From positions 1 to 9,895 of the forward strand of contig CAZNZD010000060.1 of assembly GCA_964577435.1 (NCBI GenBank): 9,895 bases of DNA. Reading direction: 5' to 3'. Position numbers and translations under genes: made by a program. Numbering within the stretch: position 1 is the stretch's first letter; each line of letters opens with the position of its first letter. The notes beneath the pieces were generated by a model. The model was not told the DNA's origin, did not search any database, and saw nothing but the letters and a program-made list of their open reading frames with translations. This stretch comes from MWDF01 sp964577435 (GTDB lineage Bacteria > Bacillota > DTU025 > MWDF01). This document shows positions 1-5,530 of the stretch, one piece after another.

Positions 1-625
1 TGGAGTAGTACTCGACGATCAGGTGCTCTTTCACGTCCGTGTCGATCATTTCCCTTGTAGGTATCATCGTCACCGTGCCGGTCAGGTTGTCGAGGTCTAC
101 GGTAAGCCATCCGGGCATGGCCTTCGTGGATAGGCCAAGGCCTTCCTTGAAGTACTTCGTCTCCCTGGAGTTCTGCCTAACCGCCACCACGTCGTTGACG
201 TTTACGGTATAGGAAGGGATGTCCACCTTGATGCCGTTCACGGTTATGTGACCGTGGGCGACTATCTGCCTTGCCTGCGGCCTGGACTTCGCAAATCCCA
301 GCCTGTAGACCACATTGTCGAGCCTGCGCTCCATCAGGGCGAGGAGTGTCTCGCCAGTGATGCCCTTGGCGCGTTCGGCCTTGACGAACGTGTTGGCGAA
401 CTGGGTTTCGAGGACTCCGTAGATCCTGCGGAGCTTCTGCTTCTCGCGAAGCTGCACGCCGTACTCGGAGAGCTTCCTCTGCCTTTCGCCGTGCTGTCCG
501 GGTGCATACCTCTTGCTCCTTCTTGTGAGCGCGCACTTAGATGAATAGCAGCGGTCGCCCTTGAGATAGAGCTTGACCCTCTCGCGGCGGCACTGGCTGC
601 ATACTGAATCGGTCATCCTTGCCAT
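1..625 (-). CDS. rpsD: 30S ribosomal protein S4 (C-terminus cut by window edge)
   Basis: S4 is a primary 16S rRNA binder that nucleates assembly of the 30S body. The frame opens at ATG 625-623 behind a GGAGGTG SD and stays open to the window edge. It gives 208 residues ending in Glu-Tyr-Tyr-Ser, the usual S4 ending, so probably only one residue and the stop are missing. The N-terminus carries a four-cysteine zinc knuckle (Cys9, Cys12, Cys26, Cys31), so this is the zinc-binding 'C+' form. YLKGDRCYSSKC and PGQHG follow, then LREKQKLRRIYG and an S4 RNA-binding domain (MERRLDNVVYRLGFAKSRPQ, HGHITVNG) around residues 95-160. It lies 21 bases after rpsK. rpoA and rplQ would be expected next, outside the window. 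In E. coli S4 represses its own operon, but no S4 target was identified here. Identification is certain. Confidence 0.97.
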   Translation of the reverse strand, partial: MARMTDSVCSQCRRERVKLYLKGDRCYSSKCALTRRSKRYAPGQHGERQRKLSEYGVQLREKQKLRRIYGVLETQFANTFVKAERAKGITGETLLALMERRLDNVVYRLGFAKSRPQARQIVAHGHITVNGIKVDIPSYTVNVNDVVAVRQNSRETKYFKEGLGLSTKAMPGWLTVDLDNLTGTVTMIPTREMIDTDVKEHLIVEYYS

Positions 626-646
626 TTCGGCACCTCCATAATACTT

Positions 647-1039
647 TTAGACGCGTCTGCGCTTGGGCGGCCTGCATCCGTTGTGGGGGATGGGCGTGAC
701 GTCCTTGATCATGCTTACTTCAAGGCCGGTGGCCTGAAGCGACCTGACTGCCGCTTCCCTTCCTCCTCCGGGGCCCTTGACCAAGACTTCCACGCTCTTC
801 ATCCCGTGCTCCATTGCCGCCTTGGCCGCCACTTCGGCTGCCTGCTGCGCCGCGAACGGGGTGCCCTTCCTGGAACCCCTGAAACCCTGCGCGCCCGATG
901 AGGACCAGGAGATCAGGTTGCCTACCGGGTCGGTGATGGTTACGAGCGTGTTGTTGAACGTCGACTTGATATGGGCTACGCCCGCCTCGACGTTTTTACG
1001 CTCGCGCTTTCTCGTCCTTGCCTGCTTCTTGGCTGCCAT
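647..1039 (-). CDS. rpsK: 30S ribosomal protein S11
   Basis: S11 sits on the 30S platform next to S18 and S21, near the E site, and contacts the mRNA path upstream of the P codon. The 130-residue product has normal family length. It shows the signatures HIKSTFNNTLVTITD (residues 23-37), GFRGSRKGTPFAAQ (about 53-66), VKGPGGGREAAVRSLQ (about 87-102) and the basic tail NGCRPPKRRRV. The ATG at 1039 is preceded by AAGGAGGG with about 8 bases of spacing. It starts 13 bases after the rpsM stop, so the two are almost certainly co-transcribed and probably co-translated. Nothing is unusual in length or motifs. Confidence 0.98.
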   Translation of the reverse strand: MAAKKQARTRKRERKNVEAGVAHIKSTFNNTLVTITDPVGNLISWSSSGAQGFRGSRKGTPFAAQQAAEVAAKAAMEHGMKSVEVLVKGPGGGREAAVRSLQATGLEVSMIKDVTPIPHNGCRPPKRRRV

Positions 1040-1052
1040 CCCTTAACCCTCC

Positions 1053-1427
1053 TTAGGCCTTCTTGCCGCGTCCGCCGACGGTCTTCTTGGGACCTTTGCG
1101 GGTGCGTGCATTAGTCTTTGTGCGCTGGCCCCTCGTCGGGAGGCCCCTGCGGTGCCTGAGCCCGCGGTAGCTTCCGATCTCGATGAGCCTCTTGATGTTC
1201 TGGGCCTCTTCCCTCCTGAGGTCGCCCTCCACGGGATAGCCCTTGTCGATAGTCTCACGAAGCTTCGTCACTTCGTCTTCAGTCAGATCCTTGACCCTGG
1301 TGTCAGGGTTCACATTAACCTTCGCCAATATCTCCTGGGAAGTGCTGAGGCCTATGCCATAAAGATAGCAGAGGGCGACTTCAACCCTTTTCTCCCTGGG
1401 GAGGTCAACGCCCGCGATACGCGCCAT
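1053..1427 (-). CDS. rpsM: 30S ribosomal protein S13
   Basis: S13 is a 30S head protein. It forms intersubunit bridges with the 50S subunit (L5 and 23S rRNA), and its C-terminal tail reaches the P-site tRNA. The 124-residue protein begins MARIAGVDLPREKRVEVAL, the standard family start, and contains the helix-two-turn-helix region YGIGLSTSQEIL and the conserved GSYRGLRHRRGLPTRGQRTK followed by NARTRKGPKK. It ends in a Lys/Gly-rich tail. The ATG at 1427 has a GGAGGTG SD about 9 bases upstream. A 9-codon reading frame ends directly against this ATG (see 1428-1457). In E. coli the alpha-operon S4 repressor site lies at the rpsM start; an equivalent was not recognised here. Confidence 0.98.
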   Translation of the reverse strand: MARIAGVDLPREKRVEVALCYLYGIGLSTSQEILAKVNVNPDTRVKDLTEDEVTKLRETIDKGYPVEGDLRREEAQNIKRLIEIGSYRGLRHRRGLPTRGQRTKTNARTRKGPKKTVGGRGKKA

Positions 1428-1457
1428 TTACCGGAACACCTCCGTTGCTTTCCTCAT
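1428..1457 (-). other. Possible 9-codon leader ORF upstream of rpsM
   Basis: In the 38-base rpmJ-rpsM gap an ATG at 1457-1455 has the SD-like AAGGA six bases upstream. It opens MRKATEVFR and then a TAA at 1430-1428 that touches the rpsM ATG with no gap. The rpsM SD lies inside it. A ribosome ending here could reinitiate at rpsM. The pattern is short enough to be chance, and no homology can be judged. Confidence 0.2.
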
Positions 1458-1465
1458 AATCTTCC

Positions 1466-1579
1466 TTAGCCCTGTCTCTGCTTGTGCTTGGGGTTCTCGC
1501 ATATTACGTGGACGACCCCGTCCCTGCGGATGATCTTGCACTTGTCGCAGATCTTCTTCACCGAAGGCTTTACTTTCAT
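1466..1579 (-). CDS. rpmJ: 50S ribosomal protein L36 (zinc-binding form)
   Basis: L36 is the smallest 50S protein. It helps organise 23S rRNA near the base of the L7/L12 stalk region. This 37-residue gene reads MKVKPSVKKICDKCKIIRR, then a short strand and CENPKHKQRQG. The zinc ligands are Cys11, Cys14, Cys27 and His32, so it is the zinc-dependent (C+) form rather than the cysteine-free paralogue some bacteria use under zinc shortage. The ATG at 1579 has a GGAGGG SD about 9 bases upstream, and the stop is TAA. The infA-rpmJ-rpsM placement is the standard Gram-positive order; in E. coli rpmJ follows secY directly. Confidence 0.97.
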   Translation of the reverse strand: MKVKPSVKKICDKCKIIRRDGVVHVICENPKHKQRQG

Positions 1580-1616
1580 AATCCAGCCCTCCTGTCAGAC
1601 TGTGCCCCTTAAGGGC

Positions 1617-1835
1617 TTATTTGTATCTCCAAACTATCCTGCCCCTGGTCAGGTCGTACTGCGATAGCTCAAGCAGCACCTTGTCCCCGGCCAGGATCTT
1701 GATGAACTTCATGCGCATCTTGCCGGATACGTGCGCAAGGACCATGTGCCCGTTGCTCAGCTGTACCCTGAACATGGCGTTCGGCAACGGTTCCATCACC
1801 GTGCCCTCGGCCTCGATATAATCATCCTTGCTCAT
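1617..1835 (-). CDS. infA: Translation initiation factor IF-1
   Basis: IF-1 is a single OB-fold protein that occupies the 30S A site during initiation and enhances IF-2 and IF-3. The 72-residue product has the family length and the conserved segments IEAEGTVMEPLPNAMFRVQL, GHMVLAHVSGKMR and YDLTRGRIVWRYK at the C-terminus. The ATG at 1835 lies inside the 3' end of the KOW gene, with a 14-base overlap in another frame. The only purine-rich site upstream is a GGGGG run about 14 bases away, too far for a good SD. Translation is therefore probably coupled to the KOW gene. Ala/Lys/Leu in ILAGDKVLLEL differ slightly from the common ILPGDKVTVEL, with no loss of core motifs. Confidence 0.97.
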   Translation of the reverse strand: MSKDDYIEAEGTVMEPLPNAMFRVQLSNGHMVLAHVSGKMRMKFIKILAGDKVLLELSQYDLTRGRIVWRYK

Positions 1836-2139
1836 GCTCGGGTCTTAGCCCCCTTTCGGCCCCTATGGCCCTGTATCTGTCTATGACGGCGGATATCTCC
1901 GCGTCAGTGACTTCTGCGCCTCTTGTCAGCCTGCCCTCAAGGTCGGAATCGACGTTGCTGAGCCTTACAAGGTGCCTCACGTTCTTCCTCTTGGGCCTGA
2001 AGAACCTGTGCATCCTCCCGTCGGCTATCAGGACCGCGCAGTCATCCAGCCGCCTAACGACCACGCAGAGCCTACCCCTGTCCCTTCCCATCTTGGAAAT
2101 GACAAGCTGTCCCAGCCTTGTTTCACCGCATTCAGCCAA
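1822..2139 (-). CDS. KOW-domain RNA-binding protein, L14e-like
   Basis: This small basic protein has a KOW motif near its N-terminus: GQLVISKMGRDRGRLCVVVR, then a hydrophobic strand (DDCAVLIADG) and a basic RFFRPKRKNVRHL segment. It resembles the L14e/L6e/L27e-type KOW proteins that annotation pipelines report between map and infA in many Clostridia. A KOW fold with so many Lys/Arg residues implies RNA or ribosome binding, but I know of no established function. The C-terminal third (EVTDAEISAVIDRYRAIGAERG) looks like a short helix. The start is uncertain. TTG 2139 is chosen because GGAAGGTG (2149-2156) lies 9 bases upstream, giving 105 residues. An in-frame GTG at 2151 would give 109 residues but overlaps that SD. 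It overlaps infA by 14 bases. Confidence 0.85.
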   Translation of the reverse strand: MAECGETRLGQLVISKMGRDRGRLCVVVRRLDDCAVLIADGRMHRFFRPKRKNVRHLVRLSNVDSDLEGRLTRGAEVTDAEISAVIDRYRAIGAERGLRPEHEQG

Positions 2140-2164
2140 ATCCTTTGGCACCTTCCAATCAAAT

Positions 2165-2173
2165 ATTATAACA
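2165..2173 (-). promoter_or_regulatory. Candidate extended -10 promoter element for the KOW gene-infA block
   Basis: On the minus strand this reads TGTTATAAT, a perfect extended -10 (TGnTATAAT). It spans the map stop codon. With a 17-base spacer the -35 position (2188-2193) reads GGGACC, only three matches to TTGACA; extended -10 promoters tolerate a poor -35. A transcript would start near 2158, leaving a leader of roughly 20 bases before the TTG start of the KOW gene. The element is AT-rich within a GC-rich window. It is predicted from pattern alone. Confidence 0.45.
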
Positions 2174-2912
2174 CGGTCAGCAAGTAAGGTCCCTCATCAG
2201 TTATCGCGACGGTATGTTCGAAGTGGGCGGACAGCCCGCCGTCCCTCGTCCTGACCGTCCAGCCGTCCGGGTCCACAGCGACCTGCCTTCCGAACTGGTT
2301 CACCATCGGCTCTATCGCGATGGTCATCCCGGCCGAAAGCCCTGTCCCCGTGCCCTTTGCGCCATAGTTGGGCACATTCGGCGATTCGTGCATCTTCCTT
2401 CCTATACCGTGCCCGACATATTCCCTTACAACAGAGAACCCTGCAGCCTCCGCGATCTTCTGGACCTCGGAGCCTATGTCTCCGAGCTTTCCTCCCGCAA
2501 GGGCCGCCGCAATCCCCGCCTCAAGCGCCGCCCTGGTCCTTTCGATGAGCTTAGCCGCCTCGGGTGAAACGTCGCCTATCGGAAGCGTTATCGCTGAGTC
2601 GGAATAGAACCCGTCCAGGACCGCGCCGGTGTCGATGCTGAGGATGTCCCCCTCCTTAAGCACCCTTGCTCCCGGTATGCCGTGTATCACCTCGTCGTTT
2701 ACCGATGTGCACAGCGTCGCCGGATAGTCCATGTACCCCTTGAAGGCCGGGATGGCTCCCATCCTCAAGATGAGCTCCTCTGCGCTTCTGTCCAGCTCCC
2801 CGGTCGTAAGCCCGGGCTTAGCCAGGGCCCCCATAAGGGAGAGCACCGCGGCGGTGACCTGCCCTGACTTCCTCATCTTCCTTAAGTCCTCGTTAGTCTT
2901 GAGGATGATCAT
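2166..2912 (-). CDS. map: Methionine aminopeptidase, type I
   Basis: This enzyme removes the N-terminal methionine from nascent proteins after deformylation, acting at the ribosomal exit. It has the pita-bread fold with two metal ions. With the chosen start (248 residues) the five metal ligands are all present: Asp94 (SIDTG), Asp105 (YSDSA), His168 (GHGIG), Glu201 (IEPM) and Glu232 (FEHT). The substrate-site histidines are His77 (HGIPG) and His175. There is no N-terminal zinc-finger extension, so it is the short type Ia form. ATG 2912 is preferred: it overlaps the adk stop as ATGA and has GGAG 7 bases upstream. The in-frame GTG at 2918 would add two residues but sits too close to that SD. Translational coupling to adk is likely. 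Confidence 0.97.
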   Translation of the reverse strand: MIILKTNEDLRKMRKSGQVTAAVLSLMGALAKPGLTTGELDRSAEELILRMGAIPAFKGYMDYPATLCTSVNDEVIHGIPGARVLKEGDILSIDTGAVLDGFYSDSAITLPIGDVSPEAAKLIERTRAALEAGIAAALAGGKLGDIGSEVQKIAEAAGFSVVREYVGHGIGRKMHESPNVPNYGAKGTGTGLSAGMTIAIEPMVNQFGRQVAVDPDGWTVRTRDGGLSAHFEHTVAITDEGPYLLTVL

Positions 2913-3565
2913 TCGCACGCTCCGCCATATCTTGAGAGGATCCCTTTGATACGCCCGAACACAACCGCGGGAAGGCCCAACCCGTCTACCCCGACGAGCA
3001 AGCCCTTGCCCCTGTACCAGGCTATGAGGGGCTCCGTCTGCGCCTTGTATGCGACGAGCCTGGTCTTCACGGCCTCAGGGTCGTCGTCCTTCCTTCTTGC
3101 CGGCACCCCGCCGCACTTGCACAGCCCGTTTTCGGGAGGATTGGTGTCGGCGTTGTATATGGCCCCGCATGAAGGACAGATCAGCCTTCCGGCAATCCTT
3201 TTGATTATCTCCTCGTCAGCCACTTCGATGGACAGCACCAGGTCGAGCCCGCGCCCTATGCCGGAGAGCATGCTCTCCAGCGCCTCTGCCTGCGGTATGG
3301 TCCTGGGGAAGCCGTCGAGCATGAAGCCCCTCATCGTATCGGCCTGGCCGAGCCTGTGCTCGACCAGTCCGATCACTACATCATCCGGGACCAGCTTGCC
3401 GGCGTTCATGAAGCCGGCGGCCTTCGTACCGAGCTCGGTTCCCGCCTTGACTGCGGCCCTAAGCAGATCCCCTGTGGATATGTGCGCGAGGCCGTAGGTC
3501 TCCCTTATGCTTTCGGCTGCGGTTCCCTTGCCCGCACCGGGCGGGCCCATGATGACAAGGTTCAT
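2909..3565 (-). CDS. adk: Adenylate kinase with cysteine-containing LID
   Basis: It catalyses ATP + AMP to 2 ADP in the cytoplasm, balancing adenine nucleotides. The 218-residue protein has the P-loop GPPGAGKGT (residues 7-15, Lys13), the AMP-binding STGDLLR (30-36), LDGFPRT (83-89) and the long-form LID with basic ARRKDDD after it. The LID carries a zinc-type cysteine cluster at Cys130, Cys133, Cys149 and Cys151. The second pair is Cys-Lys-Cys, whereas the classic Gram-positive LID has Cys-X2-Cys; the LID is about two residues shorter between the pairs than in Geobacillus-type enzymes. The ATG at 3565 follows AGGGGA and lies 13 bases after the secY stop. The secY-adk-map order is conserved in Gram-positive bacteria. 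Catalytic motifs look intact. Confidence 0.97.
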   Translation of the reverse strand: MNLVIMGPPGAGKGTAAESIRETYGLAHISTGDLLRAAVKAGTELGTKAAGFMNAGKLVPDDVVIGLVEHRLGQADTMRGFMLDGFPRTIPQAEALESMLSGIGRGLDLVLSIEVADEEIIKRIAGRLICPSCGAIYNADTNPPENGLCKCGGVPARRKDDDPEAVKTRLVAYKAQTEPLIAWYRGKGLLVGVDGLGLPAVVFGRIKGILSRYGGACE

Positions 3566-3578
3566 AGCGATTTCCCCT

Positions 3579-4841
3579 TTACTGCATGAAGCCTTCGTAC
3601 TGCCTCATGATCAGCTGAGATTCTATCTGCTTCATCGTGTCCAGCGCGACGCCGACCGCGATGATGATGCTAGTTCCCCCGAATCCGATGTTCACGCCGA
3701 GCACTGCGGTCATTATGCTGGGCAGTACCGCCATGAAACCCAGGAATATTGCGCCGGGGAGGGCAATCCTCGTGACCACCCTGTCGATGTAGTCCGCCGT
3801 CGGCCTTCCTGGCCTGTACCCGGGGATGAAGCCGCCGTACTGCTTCATGTTGTTCGATATGTCTATCGGGTTGAATGTTATGCCCGTGTAGAAATATGTG
3901 AACGCTATGATGAGCACGACCTGCACGGAGTTGTAAGCCCAGGCGTTGTTCGAGAACTTGTTCATCAGCTCGCCGAACGCCGGCCAGAAGCTTCCCAGCG
4001 TGGCCGGGAAGGCAAGAAGCGAAGAGGCGAAGATGACGGGGATTACTCCGGCCTGGTTCACCTTTATCGGAAGGTGGGTGCTCTGGCCTCCGTATACCCT
4101 GCGGCCGACCACCCTCTTGGGATACTGCACCGGTATCTTCCTATTGGCCTCCTCTATCGCCACTACGCCGACCACCACCGCCAGGGCGGAGATGAGGAAC
4201 AGCAGCAGGAGGAGAACATTGAGGCCGCCCGTCCTGACCAGGTTGAACAGCTGTATGGTGACGGTGGGAAGCCTCGAGACTATGCCCGTGAATATGATGA
4301 GCGATATGCCGTTGCCTATGCCCTTCTCGGAGATCTTCTCGCCGAGCCATACCGTGAACATCGCGCCGGCAGTCATGCTGAGGACTACAAGCAGGTTGTT
4401 CCATATGCCGGGCATCATGGCGCCCTTGAGAAGGAGCATGTAGCTTATCGACTGCAGTACAGCAAGACCCAGGCTCAGGTAGCGCGAGTAGGTCTGCAGC
4501 TTCTTCCTGCCCTCGTCGCCCTCCTTGGCCATCTCCTCGAACTTAGGTATTACTACCTTGAGCAGCTCCATCACGATCGATGCCGTGATGTAGGGGCCCA
4601 CGTTGAGCGCGAAGAGGGTCATCCTCGAGAGGGATCCTCCCGCGAACATGTCGAGAAGCGAGAGAATTCCCGTTCCGCCGGAGCCGGCTGCGCTCTGGAA
4701 CTCCGCGAATACCTTGGTAGCGTCCACGCCGGGGACCGGGATGTAGGATCCGAGCCTGTACACAAGGAGCATGAGCGCCGAGAACAGGATCTTCTTCCTT
4801 ATCTCCGGGACCCTGAAGGCGTTAATGATTGCTGCTATCAT
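3579..4841 (-). CDS. secY: Preprotein translocase channel subunit SecY
   Basis: SecY is the pore of the SecYEG complex, exporting unfolded proteins and inserting membrane proteins co-translationally. The 420-residue product is the usual length and has ten hydrophobic spans. The first starts near residue 17 (ILFSALMLLVYRLGSYIPVP). A plug region follows (LLDMFAGGSLSRMTLFALNV). Later come GIGNGISLIIFTGIVSRLP, the cytoplasmic loop motif KRVVGRRVYGGQSTHLPIKV, which contacts ribosome and SecA, and FIPGYRPGRPTADYI. It ends MRQYEGFMQ, typical of the family. ATG 4841 directly abuts the rplO TAG, and its SD (GGAGGT) lies within the last rplO codons, so it is translationally coupled to L15. Confidence 0.98.
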   Translation of the reverse strand: MIAAIINAFRVPEIRKKILFSALMLLVYRLGSYIPVPGVDATKVFAEFQSAAGSGGTGILSLLDMFAGGSLSRMTLFALNVGPYITASIVMELLKVVIPKFEEMAKEGDEGRKKLQTYSRYLSLGLAVLQSISYMLLLKGAMMPGIWNNLLVVLSMTAGAMFTVWLGEKISEKGIGNGISLIIFTGIVSRLPTVTIQLFNLVRTGGLNVLLLLLFLISALAVVVGVVAIEEANRKIPVQYPKRVVGRRVYGGQSTHLPIKVNQAGVIPVIFASSLLAFPATLGSFWPAFGELMNKFSNNAWAYNSVQVVLIIAFTYFYTGITFNPIDISNNMKQYGGFIPGYRPGRPTADYIDRVVTRIALPGAIFLGFMAVLPSIMTAVLGVNIGFGGTSIIIAVGVALDTMKQIESQLIMRQYEGFMQ

Positions 4842-5285
4842 CTAGATAACCTCCACGCTCCCACCTGCCGATTTGATCTTCTCGGCAGCTGTCTCGCTGA
4901 ACTTGTGCGCCTGGACGCTAAGAGCCTTAGTCAACTCGCCGTCGCCCAGCACCTTAACAAGACTGAACTTGCCCTTCACCAGCCCTGCGGTGTAGAAGTC
5001 CTGGAGCTGGACGGTCGCGCCCGCTTCGAACTTCTCGTCGAGCTGCCAAAGGTTTACTACCGCATACTCGATGCGGAACCTGTTAGTGAAACCCCTCTTC
5101 GGGATGCGCCTCGCCAGGGGGGTCTGTCCGCCTTCGAAGGCAGGGCCCTTGACTCCGCCTGAACGGGACTTCTGGCCCTTCTGGCCCTTACCTGATGTCC
5201 TCTCCCAGCCGGATCCGTGGCCACGGCCTACGCGGTGGCGTTCCTTCTTCGAACCCTCTGGAGGGCGTAGTTCATGCAATTTCAT
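4842..5285 (-). CDS. rplO: 50S ribosomal protein L15
   Basis: L15 is a late-assembly 50S protein whose long basic extension threads through 23S rRNA. The 147-residue product starts MKLHELRPPEGSKKERHRVG and has the Gly-rich RGHGSGWERTSGKGQKGQ, then FEGGQTPLARRIPKRGFTN and a globular C-terminal half ending SAGGSVEVI. Two local differences from the common pattern are visible: WER where most L15 proteins have a Gly-Lys (as in GSGxGKTSG), and a slightly shortened SGGVKGPAFEGG loop. The ATG at 5285 has GGAGGTGCAGATAT in front; the same leader occurs before rplX. A 40-base gap with a small hairpin separates it from rpmD, the largest gap in the window. secY follows with no gap. Confidence 0.97.
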   Translation of the reverse strand: MKLHELRPPEGSKKERHRVGRGHGSGWERTSGKGQKGQKSRSGGVKGPAFEGGQTPLARRIPKRGFTNRFRIEYAVVNLWQLDEKFEAGATVQLQDFYTAGLVKGKFSLVKVLGDGELTKALSVQAHKFSETAAEKIKSAGGSVEVI

Positions 5286-5300
5286 ATATCTGCACCTCCG
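5286..5300 (-). repeat. 15-base leader/SD repeat, copy before rplO
   Basis: On the minus strand the 15 bases CGGAGGTGCAGATAT precede the L15 start, with the ATG immediately after. An identical 15-mer occurs at 8506-8520 before rplX, where its last two bases are the AT of the start codon. It contains the SD GGAGGTG. Chance similarity of strong ribosome binding sites is the simple explanation. Confidence 0.5.
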
Positions 5301-5305
5301 CTTGT

Positions 5306-5322
5306 GGAGCCGAAGCGACTCC
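5306..5322 (-). other. Intergenic hairpin between rpmD and rplO
   Basis: On the minus strand GGAGTCG-CTT-CGGCTCC can form a 7-bp stem (one G-T wobble) with a 3-base loop. It starts four bases after the L30 stop codon and ends six bases before the L15 SD. No T-run follows, so it is not a rho-independent terminator. It could tune L15 translation, mark a processing site, or be incidental. Confidence 0.4.
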
Positions 5323-5325
5323 TTG

Positions 5326-5517
5326 CTATTCTGCGTCGACCTCGACTACCTGCAAGAGGTGGTCGATGCTCTGGCACATCGCCCTGAGCTCGGGCGTGTC
5401 CGGCCTGACTATCGTCTCTCCCAGCCTGTGGAATCCGAGCGAACGCACTGTCGCCCTGACCCTCTCCGGCTGGCCTATGAAGCTCTTCTTATAGGTCACC
5501 TTCAAGAACTTGGCCAT
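5326..5517 (-). CDS. rpmD: 50S ribosomal protein L30
   Basis: L30 is a small 50S protein on the solvent side that binds 23S rRNA near 5S rRNA. The 63-residue product has the family pattern: an N-terminal strand (FLKVTYKKSFIGQPERVRAT), VRSLGFHRLGETIVRPDTPELRAM, and a closing helix-strand (IDHLLQVVEV) with a short acidic end. In this family the PDTP motif before the helix is conserved. The ATG at 5517 has GGAGGGGG upstream, 13 bases after rpsE. The rpsE-rpmD-rplO order is universal in bacteria that keep L30. Confidence 0.96.
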   Translation of the reverse strand: MAKFLKVTYKKSFIGQPERVRATVRSLGFHRLGETIVRPDTPELRAMCQSIDHLLQVVEVDAE

Positions 5518-5530
5518 TTGAATCCCCCTC

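Noticed and set aside
177..544. Two overlapping open frames on both strands in the rpsD region
   Set aside because: Both lie inside the S4 gene, whose frame runs from 625 to the window edge and matches the family throughout.
625..639. ATG at 639 upstream of rpsD giving an 8-codon frame that runs over the rpsD start
   Set aside because: No SD upstream (AAAAGTATT) and it is out of frame; the GGAGGTG clearly serves the ATG at 625.
1605..1616. Palindrome CCCTTAAGGG after the infA stop, considered as a terminator
   Set aside because: The stem is only 3-4 bp around a TTAA centre and no T-run follows; a strong SD and rpmJ come next.
3507..5162. A 551-codon open frame on the plus strand, antisense to secY and parts of adk and rplO
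   Set aside because: It lies opposite certain genes, has no SD, begins inside adk and ends inside rplO, and its translation is His/Arg/Glu/Asp/Tyr-rich with no fold pattern. It looks like a codon-usage shadow of GC-rich secY.
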